Part shown: positions 1-6,658 of the stretch, one piece after another
Position numbering within the stretch: the stretch's first letter is position 1
How the letters are laid out: the number at the start of each line of letters is the position of its first letter
Assembly (NCBI GenBank): GCA_900759575.1
Contig: CAAEVU010000173.1
Location: 1 to 13,368, forward strand
Source: Clostridia bacterium
GTDB lineage: Bacteria > Bacillota > Clostridia > Oscillospirales > Acutalibacteraceae
DNA: 13,368 bases
Direction of reading: 5' to 3'
The notes under the pieces: generated by a model
The model's input: only the letters and a program-made list of their open reading frames with translations
Told to the model about the DNA's origin: nothing
Databases searched by the model: none
Program-made: the position numbers and the translations under genes

Positions 1-377
1 GCGTACCCTTCTTGGATAAAAAGATCATGGCACTGGCGGGACGCATCCCCACCAAGTACCGCGTGAACAAGGAAAACACCAAGTACGCCATGCGCAAGGC
101 CGCTCTGCGCCGGATGCCCGACAAGTGGGCTTCCAAAAAGAAGCTGGGCTTCCCGGTGCCCACCCGCGTGTGGCTGAAAGAAGAAAAATATTACAACATT
201 GTACGGGATGAATTCACCAGCGCCACTGCGGAAAAATTCTTCCATACGGAGAAGCTTGTGAAACTGCTGGACGATCACAAGGCCGGCAAGGCGGACAACA
301 GCCGCCGGGTTTGGACCGTGTACACCTTCCTGGTGTGGTACAAGCAGTTCTTCAGCGAGGAGAAAGCCCAGGCGTGA
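1..377 (+). CDS. asnB: Asparagine synthase (glutamine-hydrolysing)-like amidotransferase, C-terminal part, cut by the window edge
   Basis: Only the last 125 or so residues are present; the reading frame is open from the window edge (codons VPFLDKK from position 3) to TGA at 375-377. This is the end of the ATP-dependent synthetase domain, with the family landmark VPFLDKK and the conserved KKLGFPVP segment. By hand alignment it is about 60% identical to the C-terminus of the complete asnB-type gene at 2444-4300, including a shared LLDDHKAGKA stretch, so the two are paralogs. The N-terminal glutaminase domain and the ATP-binding loop lie outside the window and cannot be checked. It sits 50 bases upstream of the D-aspartate ligase on the same strand with no terminator between them, which suggests one operon. 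Its likely role is to amidate a carboxylate, either free aspartate or a peptidoglycan residue as AsnH/AsnB-type enzymes do; the sequence does not settle which. Confidence 0.9.
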   Translation, partial: VPFLDKKIMALAGRIPTKYRVNKENTKYAMRKAALRRMPDKWASKKKLGFPVPTRVWLKEEKYYNIVRDEFTSATAEKFFHTEKLVKLLDDHKAGKADNSRRVWTVYTFLVWYKQFFSEEKAQA

Positions 378-427
378 TTGAACGCTTTGGTTTTGCTAGA
401 TGATTTTGAAATGAGGTCCTAAAAAAC

Positions 428-1663
428 ATGAGTCAGGAGATTCCCTTTCAGCCTGTCCTTTTGGGCAGCGACATCAACGTTTACGGTATGGCCCGCTCCT
501 TCCATCAGGAGTATGGGGTCAAGTCAGTGGCAATCGGCAAGGGGGTATTGGGACCCTGCTTGGCCAGCAAGATCGTCACGGTGGAAGTGGTAGAGCCCAA
601 TCTGGAAGACGACCAGGTCTTTGTGAAAACCCTTCTGGAATTCGCCAAGCGTTATGAAGGCAGCGGCAAAAAGCTGCTGCTGGTCCCTTGTGGGGACAAC
701 TACATCAAGCTGCTTGTGCGCAACCAGGAGAAGCTGCGTGGAACGTATGAATTCGAGTGCATTGACGAGGATCTGCTGATGAAACTTTCCATCAAGGAGA
801 GCTTTTATCAGGTGTGCACGGAACACGGTTTCGCCTTCCCCAAAACCACCACCTGTTCCTTTGAAAATTACAAAACCGTAGAACTGCCCTTCGATTTTCC
901 GGTCATCATCAAGCCCTCCAACTCGGTGGCTTACTGGAACTGTCGCTTCCCTCACAAGAAAAAGGTGTTTGTGGCCCAGAGCCGGGACGAGTTCCAAGCG
1001 ATCCTGGAGGCCATTTACTCCTCTTCCTACAAGGACCATCTGATCCTGCAAGAATATATTCCCGGCGACGACAGCAACATGCGGGTGATGAACTGCTACT
1101 GCGGGCGGGACAAGAAAGTGAAGCTCATTGCTTTGGGCAACGCTTTGCTGGAAGAACATTCTCCGGAAGGCATTGGCAGCTATGCCGCCATCATCAACGG
1201 CTATGACGAACAGCTAAACGAGATGATGAAAAACTTCCTGGAAGGCATTGGCTATGTGGGTTTTGCAAACTTCGACATGAAGTACGACCACAGAGATGGC
1301 AAATACAAACTCTTTGAAATGAACCTGCGTCAGGGACGGAGCAGCTATTTTGTCACCGCCGCTGGGTACAACCTGGCCAAATGGCTGGTGGACGACGTGA
1401 TCTACCACAAGGATATGCCCTGCACGGTTGCCAAGAATAAAGTGCTGTGGACCATCATCCCCACAAAGATCATCTTTGAATACGTGAAAAGCGAAAGCGT
1501 GAAAGCGGAAGCAAAAGCGCTGATCAAAGCTGGAAAAGTGTGCCACTCCTATTACTATGAGGGAGACCGTTCCTTGAAACGGTGGGTGCATTACCAGAAA
1601 AACCAATTCCACTATTTTGAAAAATACCGGCGTTATTTCGGCAACAAGGGCCTGCGGGACTGA
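428..1663 (+). CDS. aslA: ATP-grasp D-aspartate ligase (peptidoglycan side-branch ligase)
   Basis: This 411-residue ATP-grasp protein is predicted to activate the beta-carboxyl of D-aspartate with ATP and join it to the third residue of the peptidoglycan stem in the cytoplasm, as E. faecium Aslfm does. The N-terminus LLGSDINVYGMARSF (11-25) and the block QEYIPGDDSNMRV (208-220) closely match my memory of the Aslfm family. The ATP-grasp core shows K162 in IKPSN, E209 at the end of the hinge strand, D283 in NFDMKYD, and the metal- and phosphate-binding segment FEMNLRQGRSS (296-306) with E297 and N299. Length matches the family. The start has a GAGGT ribosome site about ten bases upstream. An aspartate racemase follows after 26 bases, the expected partner. 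Other ATP-grasp amino acid ligases are possible, but the combined motifs and neighbours make this call firm. Confidence 0.88.
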   Translation: MSQEIPFQPVLLGSDINVYGMARSFHQEYGVKSVAIGKGVLGPCLASKIVTVEVVEPNLEDDQVFVKTLLEFAKRYEGSGKKLLLVPCGDNYIKLLVRNQEKLRGTYEFECIDEDLLMKLSIKESFYQVCTEHGFAFPKTTTCSFENYKTVELPFDFPVIIKPSNSVAYWNCRFPHKKKVFVAQSRDEFQAILEAIYSSSYKDHLILQEYIPGDDSNMRVMNCYCGRDKKVKLIALGNALLEEHSPEGIGSYAAIINGYDEQLNEMMKNFLEGIGYVGFANFDMKYDHRDGKYKLFEMNLRQGRSSYFVTAAGYNLAKWLVDDVIYHKDMPCTVAKNKVLWTIIPTKIIFEYVKSESVKAEAKALIKAGKVCHSYYYEGDRSLKRWVHYQKNQFHYFEKYRRYFGNKGLRD

Positions 1664-1689
1664 GCCGGCGCCATGCAAGGAGAGACGCT

Positions 1690-2406
1690 ATGGAAACCTT
1701 GGGCATTATTGGCGGAATGGGGCCTATGGCCACCGCTTATTTGTTAGAGCTCATCATTCAGATGACCGACGCCAAAACCGACCAGGAACATTTGAATATC
1801 ATGGTCTTTGACAATCCCCAGGTACCGGACCGTACCGCATATATTTTGGACCGGTCGAAGCCCTCTCCCCTACCTGTTTTGGAAGACATGGCCCACAAAT
1901 TGGAAACCATGGGAGCTCAGGTACTTTGCGCTCCCTGTGTCACTTCCCACTATTTTTACAAGGAGCTTTCCGGCAGCGTTTCTGTGCCTTTCCTTCACAT
2001 GGTGGAGGAAACCGCAAAGGAATTGCGGGATGCTGGAAAGAAAAAAGTGGGGATTTTGGCCACCACCGGCACGGTGAAAACCGGACTGTTTCAGCAGGCG
2101 CTGGAAAAGTTCGGCATGGACTGGACCGTACCTTCCCAACTGGGCCAAAAACTTGTCATGTCACTGATTTACGACGACATCAAGGCAGGTCTGCCTGCCA
2201 ATATGGGAAAGTTCCGGCGGGTCAGCGATGAGCTCTTTGACGCCGGGTGCGACAGCGTGATTTTAGGATGCACGGAACTTTCCCTGATCAAAAAGGAAAC
2301 CCCTTTGGGTCACGGCTTCCTGGACGCTTTGGAAGTGCTTTCCAAGCGGTGCGTGGAAACCTGCGGCGGAAAACTCAAAGGGAAATACCGTCAGCTGATT
2401 TCATAA
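1690..2406 (+). CDS. racD: Aspartate racemase (Asp/Glu racemase superfamily)
   Basis: This cofactor-independent racemase of 238 residues is predicted to interconvert L- and D-aspartate and so supply the ligase encoded just upstream. The N-terminal IGGMGPMAT (7-15) and PDRT (46-49) motifs are family hallmarks. The two catalytic cysteines are C83 in APCVTSH and C194 in LGCTE, matching the one-cysteine-per-domain, two-base mechanism. One oddity is that the residue after the first cysteine is usually Asn (CNT) in this family and is Val here. The start is ATG with AAGGAG seven bases upstream. The 26-base spacing from the ligase and the 37-base spacing to the downstream asnB gene fit one operon. 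Glutamate racemase MurI is less likely, because the PDRT block and the gene context fit aspartate. Confidence 0.87.
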   Translation: METLGIIGGMGPMATAYLLELIIQMTDAKTDQEHLNIMVFDNPQVPDRTAYILDRSKPSPLPVLEDMAHKLETMGAQVLCAPCVTSHYFYKELSGSVSVPFLHMVEETAKELRDAGKKKVGILATTGTVKTGLFQQALEKFGMDWTVPSQLGQKLVMSLIYDDIKAGLPANMGKFRRVSDELFDAGCDSVILGCTELSLIKKETPLGHGFLDALEVLSKRCVETCGGKLKGKYRQLIS

Positions 2407-2443
2407 ATAACAAACTCCACAGAAGCGAAAGGAGATCTTGCCC

Positions 2444-4300
2444 ATGTGTGGTTTTGTAGGATTTAAAAACACGCCGGAAGTGGCCAGCCCGGAAACTGTC
2501 ATCAAGGCCATGGCCGACCGGATCATCCACCGGGGTCCTGACGACGCGGATTACTACGTTGACCAGGATGCTGCTTTCGGATTCCGCCGGCTGTCCATCA
2601 TCGACTTGGAAGGCGGCCGTCAGCCCCTTTTGAACGAGGACGGCACCAAAGTGCTGGTCTTTAACGGAGAGATCTACAACTACCAAAGCCTGCGTGAAGA
2701 TCTGCTGCAAAAGGGCCATGTTTTTAAGACCCGCACCGACTCCGAAACCATCCTTCACGGTTACGAGGAATACGGCAAGGAGATCTTGCAAAAGCTCCGG
2801 GGCATGTTTGCCTTTGTGATCTGGGACAGCGTGAAAAAGGAATTTTTCGGCGCCCGGGACATTTTCGGCATCAAGCCTTTCTACTACTACAAAAACGGGG
2901 ATCAGTTCTTCTTCGGCTCGGAGATCAAGAGCTTCTTGTCCCATCCCTGCTTCAAAAAGGAACTGGACGAGGAAAAGATCCCCGAGTACCTGTCCTACGA
3001 GTATATCCCTTACGAAAACACCATCTTCAAAAATGTGTTCAAGCTTCCCGGCGCGCACTGCTTCACCTACAAGGACGGGAAACTTTCCATTGAACGGTAC
3101 TACCGTATCCAGTACAAGATTGAGGATGACAAGTCCTTGGAATATTGGGAAGATGCCATTCAGAAGGAATTTACCGAAAGCGTTGCCATGCACCAGATCA
3201 GCGACGTGGAAGTGGGTTGCTTCCTCTCCTCCGGCGTAGATTCCAGCTATGTGGTTCGAGAGATTTCCAAAGGCACCAAAAAGGTCAAAACCTTCTCCGT
3301 GGGTTACGAAGAAGAAAAATACAGCGAGCTGCCCTATGCTCAGAAATTCTCCAAAACCATCGGCGTACAGAACATCTCCAACAAGGTGTCCGCGGATGAG
3401 TTTTTCGACGCAGTCCCGGAGATCCAATACATGCTGGATGAGCCGTTGCCCAACCCCTCGGAGATCCCCCTGTATTTCCTGGCGAAAAACGCTCGGAAAT
3501 ACGTCAAGGTGGTGCTTTCCGGTGAAGGTGCGGACGAGCTTTTCGGCGGCTATCCCATGTACTTGCAGGGCGGTCATTTTGCCCAGTACACTCGGAAAGT
3601 GCCCCGCCCGGTACGGAAATTGGCCGGTGCGGTAGCCAAACGGATGCCTGAGTTCAAGGGCAAGCATTTTATCATCCGCGGCGCCATGGAGCCCTACCAG
3701 CGGTTTATGCGGGCCAATTACGTATTTACCGATCCCAAGGAGCGGCAGAAATACTTGAAGAAGCCCATTACTTCCAAATTGCCGGAAGAATACAGCAAAC
3801 GGTACTTTGACGAAGTGTCTGACCTGGACGAACCCACCCAGCTCCAATACGTGGACATGCACACCTGGATGATCTATGACATCCTGCTCAAGGCTGACCG
3901 GATGAGCATGGCCAACTCTCTGGAACTGCGTGTTCCCTTCCTGGACAAGAAGATGCTGGAACTCTCCACCAGAATTCCCAGCCGTTACCGTGCGGACTGC
4001 GCCACGGAGACTACAAAGAAAGCCCTGCGCAGCGCGGCCATCAAGCAGCTTCCCGAAGAAACTGCGAAAATGAAAAAGCTGGGCTTCCCGGTGCCTCTTT
4101 CCGACTGGCTGCGGGAGGACAAATATTACAACCGGGTGAAGGATGCTTTCCAAAGCGACATTGCGGAAAAATTCTTTGTCACCAGCGAACTTATGAAGCT
4201 TTTGGATGACCACAAAGCTGGTAAAGCCAAAAACATGCAGAAAATCTGGTCCTTCTATTCCTTCATTGTGTGGTACGACCAATTCTTTGTGAAAAACTGA
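2444..4300 (+). CDS. asnB: Asparagine synthase (glutamine-hydrolysing)-like amidotransferase, complete
   Basis: The product has 618 residues and two domains. The N-terminal class II glutaminase begins at the nucleophile C2, so the ATG at 2444 is chosen over an in-frame TTG six bases upstream; AAAGGAG lies nine bases before it. Glutaminase motifs include RGPDD (30-34), FNGEIYN (73-79) and RTDSE (97-101). The synthetase domain has the pyrophosphate loop SSGVDSS (262-268) and GEGADELFGGY (360-370), then VPFLDKK and KKLGFPVP near the C-terminus. Ammonia from glutamine is passed to an adenylated carboxylate. Family members make asparagine or amidate peptidoglycan, for example L. lactis AsnH on the D-Asp bridge and AsnB on meso-diaminopimelate. 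The position directly after a D-Asp ligase and racemase favours amidation of the D-Asp branch, but that is inference. It is last in the operon and is followed by a terminator. Confidence 0.9.
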   Translation: MCGFVGFKNTPEVASPETVIKAMADRIIHRGPDDADYYVDQDAAFGFRRLSIIDLEGGRQPLLNEDGTKVLVFNGEIYNYQSLREDLLQKGHVFKTRTDSETILHGYEEYGKEILQKLRGMFAFVIWDSVKKEFFGARDIFGIKPFYYYKNGDQFFFGSEIKSFLSHPCFKKELDEEKIPEYLSYEYIPYENTIFKNVFKLPGAHCFTYKDGKLSIERYYRIQYKIEDDKSLEYWEDAIQKEFTESVAMHQISDVEVGCFLSSGVDSSYVVREISKGTKKVKTFSVGYEEEKYSELPYAQKFSKTIGVQNISNKVSADEFFDAVPEIQYMLDEPLPNPSEIPLYFLAKNARKYVKVVLSGEGADELFGGYPMYLQGGHFAQYTRKVPRPVRKLAGAVAKRMPEFKGKHFIIRGAMEPYQRFMRANYVFTDPKERQKYLKKPITSKLPEEYSKRYFDEVSDLDEPTQLQYVDMHTWMIYDILLKADRMSMANSLELRVPFLDKKMLELSTRIPSRYRADCATETTKKALRSAAIKQLPEETAKMKKLGFPVPLSDWLREDKYYNRVKDAFQSDIAEKFFVTSELMKLLDDHKAGKAKNMQKIWSFYSFIVWYDQFFVKN

Positions 4301-4320
4301 TTTTCGGGTTTCCGGATAGA

Positions 4321-4355
4321 AAAATCCCCTGGCAGCAAATGCCAGGGGATTTTTT
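4321..4355. terminator. Bidirectional intrinsic terminator between convergent genes
   Basis: A perfect 12-bp stem (AATCCCCTGGCA at 4323-4334 with its complement at 4340-4351) has a five-base GCAAA loop and is followed by a T run. The opposite strand also carries a T run after the stem, so the hairpin can end both the plus-strand cassette and the minus-strand transporter gene. Confidence 0.92.
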
Positions 4356-4379
4356 ATGAAAAACATACTGGAGAAACAA

Positions 4380-5564
4380 TCAGCTTTCCAGCTTGTTGAC
4401 CGTGCCTTCCCGGTCAATGGTGAGCACAGTGCGATAATCCGGGTCCAAGGTTTTGACCGCCTGATCGATCCGATCCTTGATCTGCTGGTCGCTCTCTTTA
4501 AGGGAGAAGGGCACCGCCACGTCGAATACCACATTGGAATGGGTCACGCCCCACACCACTCGGAAATCGTGGAGGGACGCCTCAGGATACACCACATGAA
4601 GCAATTTGCGCACCTGCTCCCGCAGCTTATTTGTCCGCTCATCCTCGGTGACAATGGGGTCCAAATGGATGACCAGATGGATGCCCAGGTCCCGCTGGAA
4701 ATCCCGTTCAATATTGTCGATAATATCGTGACTGACCAAAATATCCCGCTCAGCCGGCACCTCACAATGGACAGATGCAAAACATTTGCCTTCGCCGTAA
4801 TTGTGGACGGTCAAATCGTGAATACCGAAAATCCCTTCATAGGAAAGGATTTTCTCATAGATGGTTTTGACCAATTCTTCGTCTGGCGCCATGCCCAACA
4901 GAGGATTGCCTGTTTCCATGATCAATTTCACACCGGAAACCACAATAAACACTGCCACTGCAAGGCCCAGGAAACCGTCCAAGTTCAGGTCTGTCAACTT
5001 GGTGATCACCGCACCCAGCAACACCACCGAAGTGGCGATCACGTCGTTCCGGCTATCGCTGGAAGTGGCAAACACTGTGTCAGAATGAATGGTTTTCCCC
5101 ACGCTGCGGTAGAAAAAGCACTGCCACAGTTTAATGAGAATGGAAACGCCCAAAATGGCCAAAGCCATCACGCTGAAATCGGCGGGTTCCGGAGAAATAA
5201 TCTTTTCAATGGAGGTTTTTCCCAGTTCCAATCCCAAGAACAGGACGATAAAGGAAACGATCACGCCCGACAAATACTCGATCCGGGCATGTCCAAAAGG
5301 ATGCTTCTCATCAGCAGGCTTTCCCGCCAGCTTGAATCCCACCAACATGACAATGGAGGAACCGGAATCGGTCAAGTTGTTTACAGCGTCTGCCATAACG
5401 GCCACACTGCCGGAAACAAATCCTGCCACCAATTTAATGACAAACAACACCAGGTTGGTCACGATCCCCACCGCGCCAGCCACACGGCCGCTCTTTTCAC
5501 GAATCTGAGGTTCGTCCTTCTTCCCGTATCCGGGAACGAAGGCCTTCATGATAAAATCGAACAA
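4380..5564 (-). CDS. Cation diffusion facilitator, MntE-like predicted manganese exporter
   Basis: This 394-residue CDF antiporter has an N-terminal membrane domain (about residues 28-215, several hydrophobic segments) and a long cytoplasmic C-terminal domain. It would export a divalent metal in exchange for protons. The metal site shows N62-x3-D66 in segment 2 (DAVNNLTD) and D170-x3-D174 in segment 5 (SSDSRND). This ND/DD set is the one reported for manganese CDFs such as pneumococcal MntE, whereas zinc exporters carry HD/HD. The start taken is TTG at 5564, giving MFDFIMKAF, because an AAGGGA ribosome site is well spaced for it and related proteins begin similarly. ATG at 5549 is the alternative and would remove five residues. 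It lies 57 bases downstream of the fumarate hydratase subunit on the same strand, possibly co-transcribed. The metal specificity is inferred. Confidence 0.88.
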   Translation of the reverse strand: MFDFIMKAFVPGYGKKDEPQIREKSGRVAGAVGIVTNLVLFVIKLVAGFVSGSVAVMADAVNNLTDSGSSIVMLVGFKLAGKPADEKHPFGHARIEYLSGVIVSFIVLFLGLELGKTSIEKIISPEPADFSVMALAILGVSILIKLWQCFFYRSVGKTIHSDTVFATSSDSRNDVIATSVVLLGAVITKLTDLNLDGFLGLAVAVFIVVSGVKLIMETGNPLLGMAPDEELVKTIYEKILSYEGIFGIHDLTVHNYGEGKCFASVHCEVPAERDILVSHDIIDNIERDFQRDLGIHLVIHLDPIVTEDERTNKLREQVRKLLHVVYPEASLHDFRVVWGVTHSNVVFDVAVPFSLKESDQQIKDRIDQAVKTLDPDYRTVLTIDREGTVNKLES

Positions 5565-5591
5565 ACAGGTCTTCCCTTCTCTACAATGTCC

Positions 5592-5620
5592 GCTTTTCCG
5601 GACACTAAGTTCCGGAAAGC
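5592..5620. repeat. Inverted repeat between the hydratase subunit and the transporter
   Basis: GCTTTTCCGGA (5592-5602) faces TCCGGAAAGC (5611-5620) across an eight-base spacer, with one bulged base. On the minus strand no T run follows, so it is not a standard terminator. It could be an operator, an RNA processing site or a weak attenuator ahead of the transporter gene. A CGGAC/GTCCG overlap would allow an alternative fold. Confidence 0.5.
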
Positions 5621-5621
5621 T

Positions 5622-6152
5622 TTATTTTACAATATTGCCTCCCACGGAATCAATAGAAACGATCAGGGGGAAATCTTTTAAAACAAGCCGCTTGACGGAC
5701 TCACAGCCAAGGTCCTCGAAAGCAATGACTTCCGCGCTTTCAATACACTGGGCTGCCAAAGCGCCCGCTCCACCAATAGCGCAAAAATACACCGCTCCGT
5801 TGCGCTGAATGGCTTGGACAACCTCTGGGCTGCGCTTTCCCTTACCGATCATGCACTTCAGGCCCAAATCCAAAAAGCGAGGGGTATATGGGTCCATTCG
5901 GCCGCTGGTGGTGGGGCCGCAGGAACCAATGGGCAACCCTTCCGGCGCAGGAGTGGGACCGGCATAATAAATAGCGGCTCCCTGAAGCTGATAGGGAGGC
6001 TCTTCCCCACGGTCCAACATCTCGGTAATCCGTTTATGGGCCGCGTCACGGGAAGTGTAGCACACTCCGGAAAGCAGCACACGCTGGCCGGCCCGCAATG
6101 TGGGGGCAATTTCCGCCATATCCTTGGTGTTTACACGCAATGTTTCACCCAT
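5622..6152 (-). CDS. Fumarate hydratase class I / tartrate dehydratase-type hydro-lyase, beta subunit
   Basis: This 176-residue protein matches the beta (C-terminal) domain of iron-sulfur fumarase and tartrate dehydratase. Landmarks are the segment around H39 (TSRDAAHKR), YAGPTPAPEGLPIGS (63-77), GPTTSGRM (79-86), the anion-binding MIGKGKRS (101-108) and AIGGAGAL (125-132). The length is normal for the separate beta subunit of anaerobes. Such a subunit needs the alpha subunit, which carries the [4Fe-4S] cluster, to interconvert fumarate and malate or a similar pair. No alpha gene is present in this window; upstream lies a VOC-family gene that ends two bases before this ATG, with its GGGAG ribosome site inside that gene's 3' end. 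The family call is firm. The substrate is open. Confidence 0.88.
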   Translation of the reverse strand: MGETLRVNTKDMAEIAPTLRAGQRVLLSGVCYTSRDAAHKRITEMLDRGEEPPYQLQGAAIYYAGPTPAPEGLPIGSCGPTTSGRMDPYTPRFLDLGLKCMIGKGKRSPEVVQAIQRNGAVYFCAIGGAGALAAQCIESAEVIAFEDLGCESVKRLVLKDFPLIVSIDSVGGNIVK

Positions 6153-6154
6153 GT

Positions 6155-6544
6155 TTATTTCTCCCAGAAAAACTCAATGTATTCCCCAATGGGCCCATAG
6201 CAGAACGCGATCCGGATAGGGCTGCCAATGGCCTCCGAATCGTTGGGTTCAATGGCGATCTCATACCCTGCCTGACGGACCCGCTCAATGAGCTCGTCCA
6301 CTTTGGTGGTGGCAAAAGCCAGATGATCCAACGCGCCGCCCCGGGGAGCAGGAGCAGCCCCATTCAAAATCTCCAAGCAAGAATTGTCCCCGCAGGAAAC
6401 CATCAGGCTGGGATGTTTGGGATCGCCCCAGCTGCGTTTGACCTCTAACCCCAAAATCTGGGTGTAAAATTCCACGGTCTTTTCATACTGTTCCGCGGTG
6501 GGACGCAGAGCAATGTGATGTACTCCCTCGATCCATTTACTCAT
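6155..6544 (-). CDS. VOC-fold metalloenzyme (glyoxalase/epimerase-like)
   Basis: This 129-residue single-chain VOC protein has paired beta-alpha-beta-beta-beta repeats. Candidate metal ligands sit in the family positions: H10 (GVHHIAL), E58 (SCLEIL), H74 (LDHLAFA) and E124 (EYIEFF). Members include lactoylglutathione lyase, methylmalonyl-CoA epimerase, dioxygenases and fosfomycin-resistance enzymes; the sequence does not show which reaction applies. The start ATG at 6544 has a very strong AGGGAGGA ribosome site. It is almost fused to the hydro-lyase beta subunit downstream (two-base gap), so the two are translated together and may act in one pathway. It begins shortly after the ftsZ terminator, leaving only about 30 bases for a separate promoter, so some expression may come from read-through. 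Confidence 0.85.
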   Translation of the reverse strand: MSKWIEGVHHIALRPTAEQYEKTVEFYTQILGLEVKRSWGDPKHPSLMVSCGDNSCLEILNGAAPAPRGGALDHLAFATTKVDELIERVRQAGYEIAIEPNDSEAIGSPIRIAFCYGPIGEYIEFFWEK

Positions 6545-6573
6545 GGTAAGTCCTCCCTAATACTTTGATTCGT

Positions 6574-6612
6574 AAAAAAAGGGATTCCGCAAACTGGCGG
6601 ATCCCTTTTTCT
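6574..6612. terminator. Intrinsic terminator downstream of ftsZ
   Basis: GGGA plus TCCGC (6581-6590, with T6585 bulged) pairs with GCGGA plus TCCC (6597-6605) around the loop AAACTG. Flanking A and T runs extend the stem. On the minus strand the hairpin is followed by seven T residues, ending ftsZ transcription. The plus strand also has a T run, so it can work both ways. Confidence 0.88.
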
Positions 6613-6631
6613 TACTGGATGCTATGGACAC

Positions 6632-6658
6632 AATGGAGTGGAAACTCCATTTTTATTT
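6632..6658 (+). terminator. Hairpin at the 3' end of ftsZ, terminator-like on the plus strand
   Basis: AATGGAGT (6632-6639) and ACTCCATT (6644-6651) form a perfect 8-bp stem. On the plus strand it closes on a GGAA tetraloop and runs into TTTTTATTT, the layout of an intrinsic terminator for transcripts heading antisense into ftsZ. On the minus strand the hairpin starts two bases after the ftsZ stop codon and has no T run. It may protect the ftsZ 3' end. Confidence 0.55.

Noticed and set aside
378..406. Possible promoter before the D-Asp ligase (TTGAAC, 17 bases, TGATTT)
   Set aside because: The -10 match is poor and no terminator separates the ligase from the upstream amidotransferase, so co-transcription is simpler.
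2375..4534. A 719-codon open frame on the minus strand
   Set aside because: It lies antisense to the complete asparagine synthase gene, which has all catalytic motifs, and crosses the terminator. Its translation shows no domain and is rich in His, Val and Phe as expected of an antisense shadow.
4356..5681. A 441-codon open frame on the plus strand
   Set aside because: Antisense to the CDF transporter. The translation is rich in His, Gln and Asn with no membrane segments or motifs, and it begins inside the terminator.
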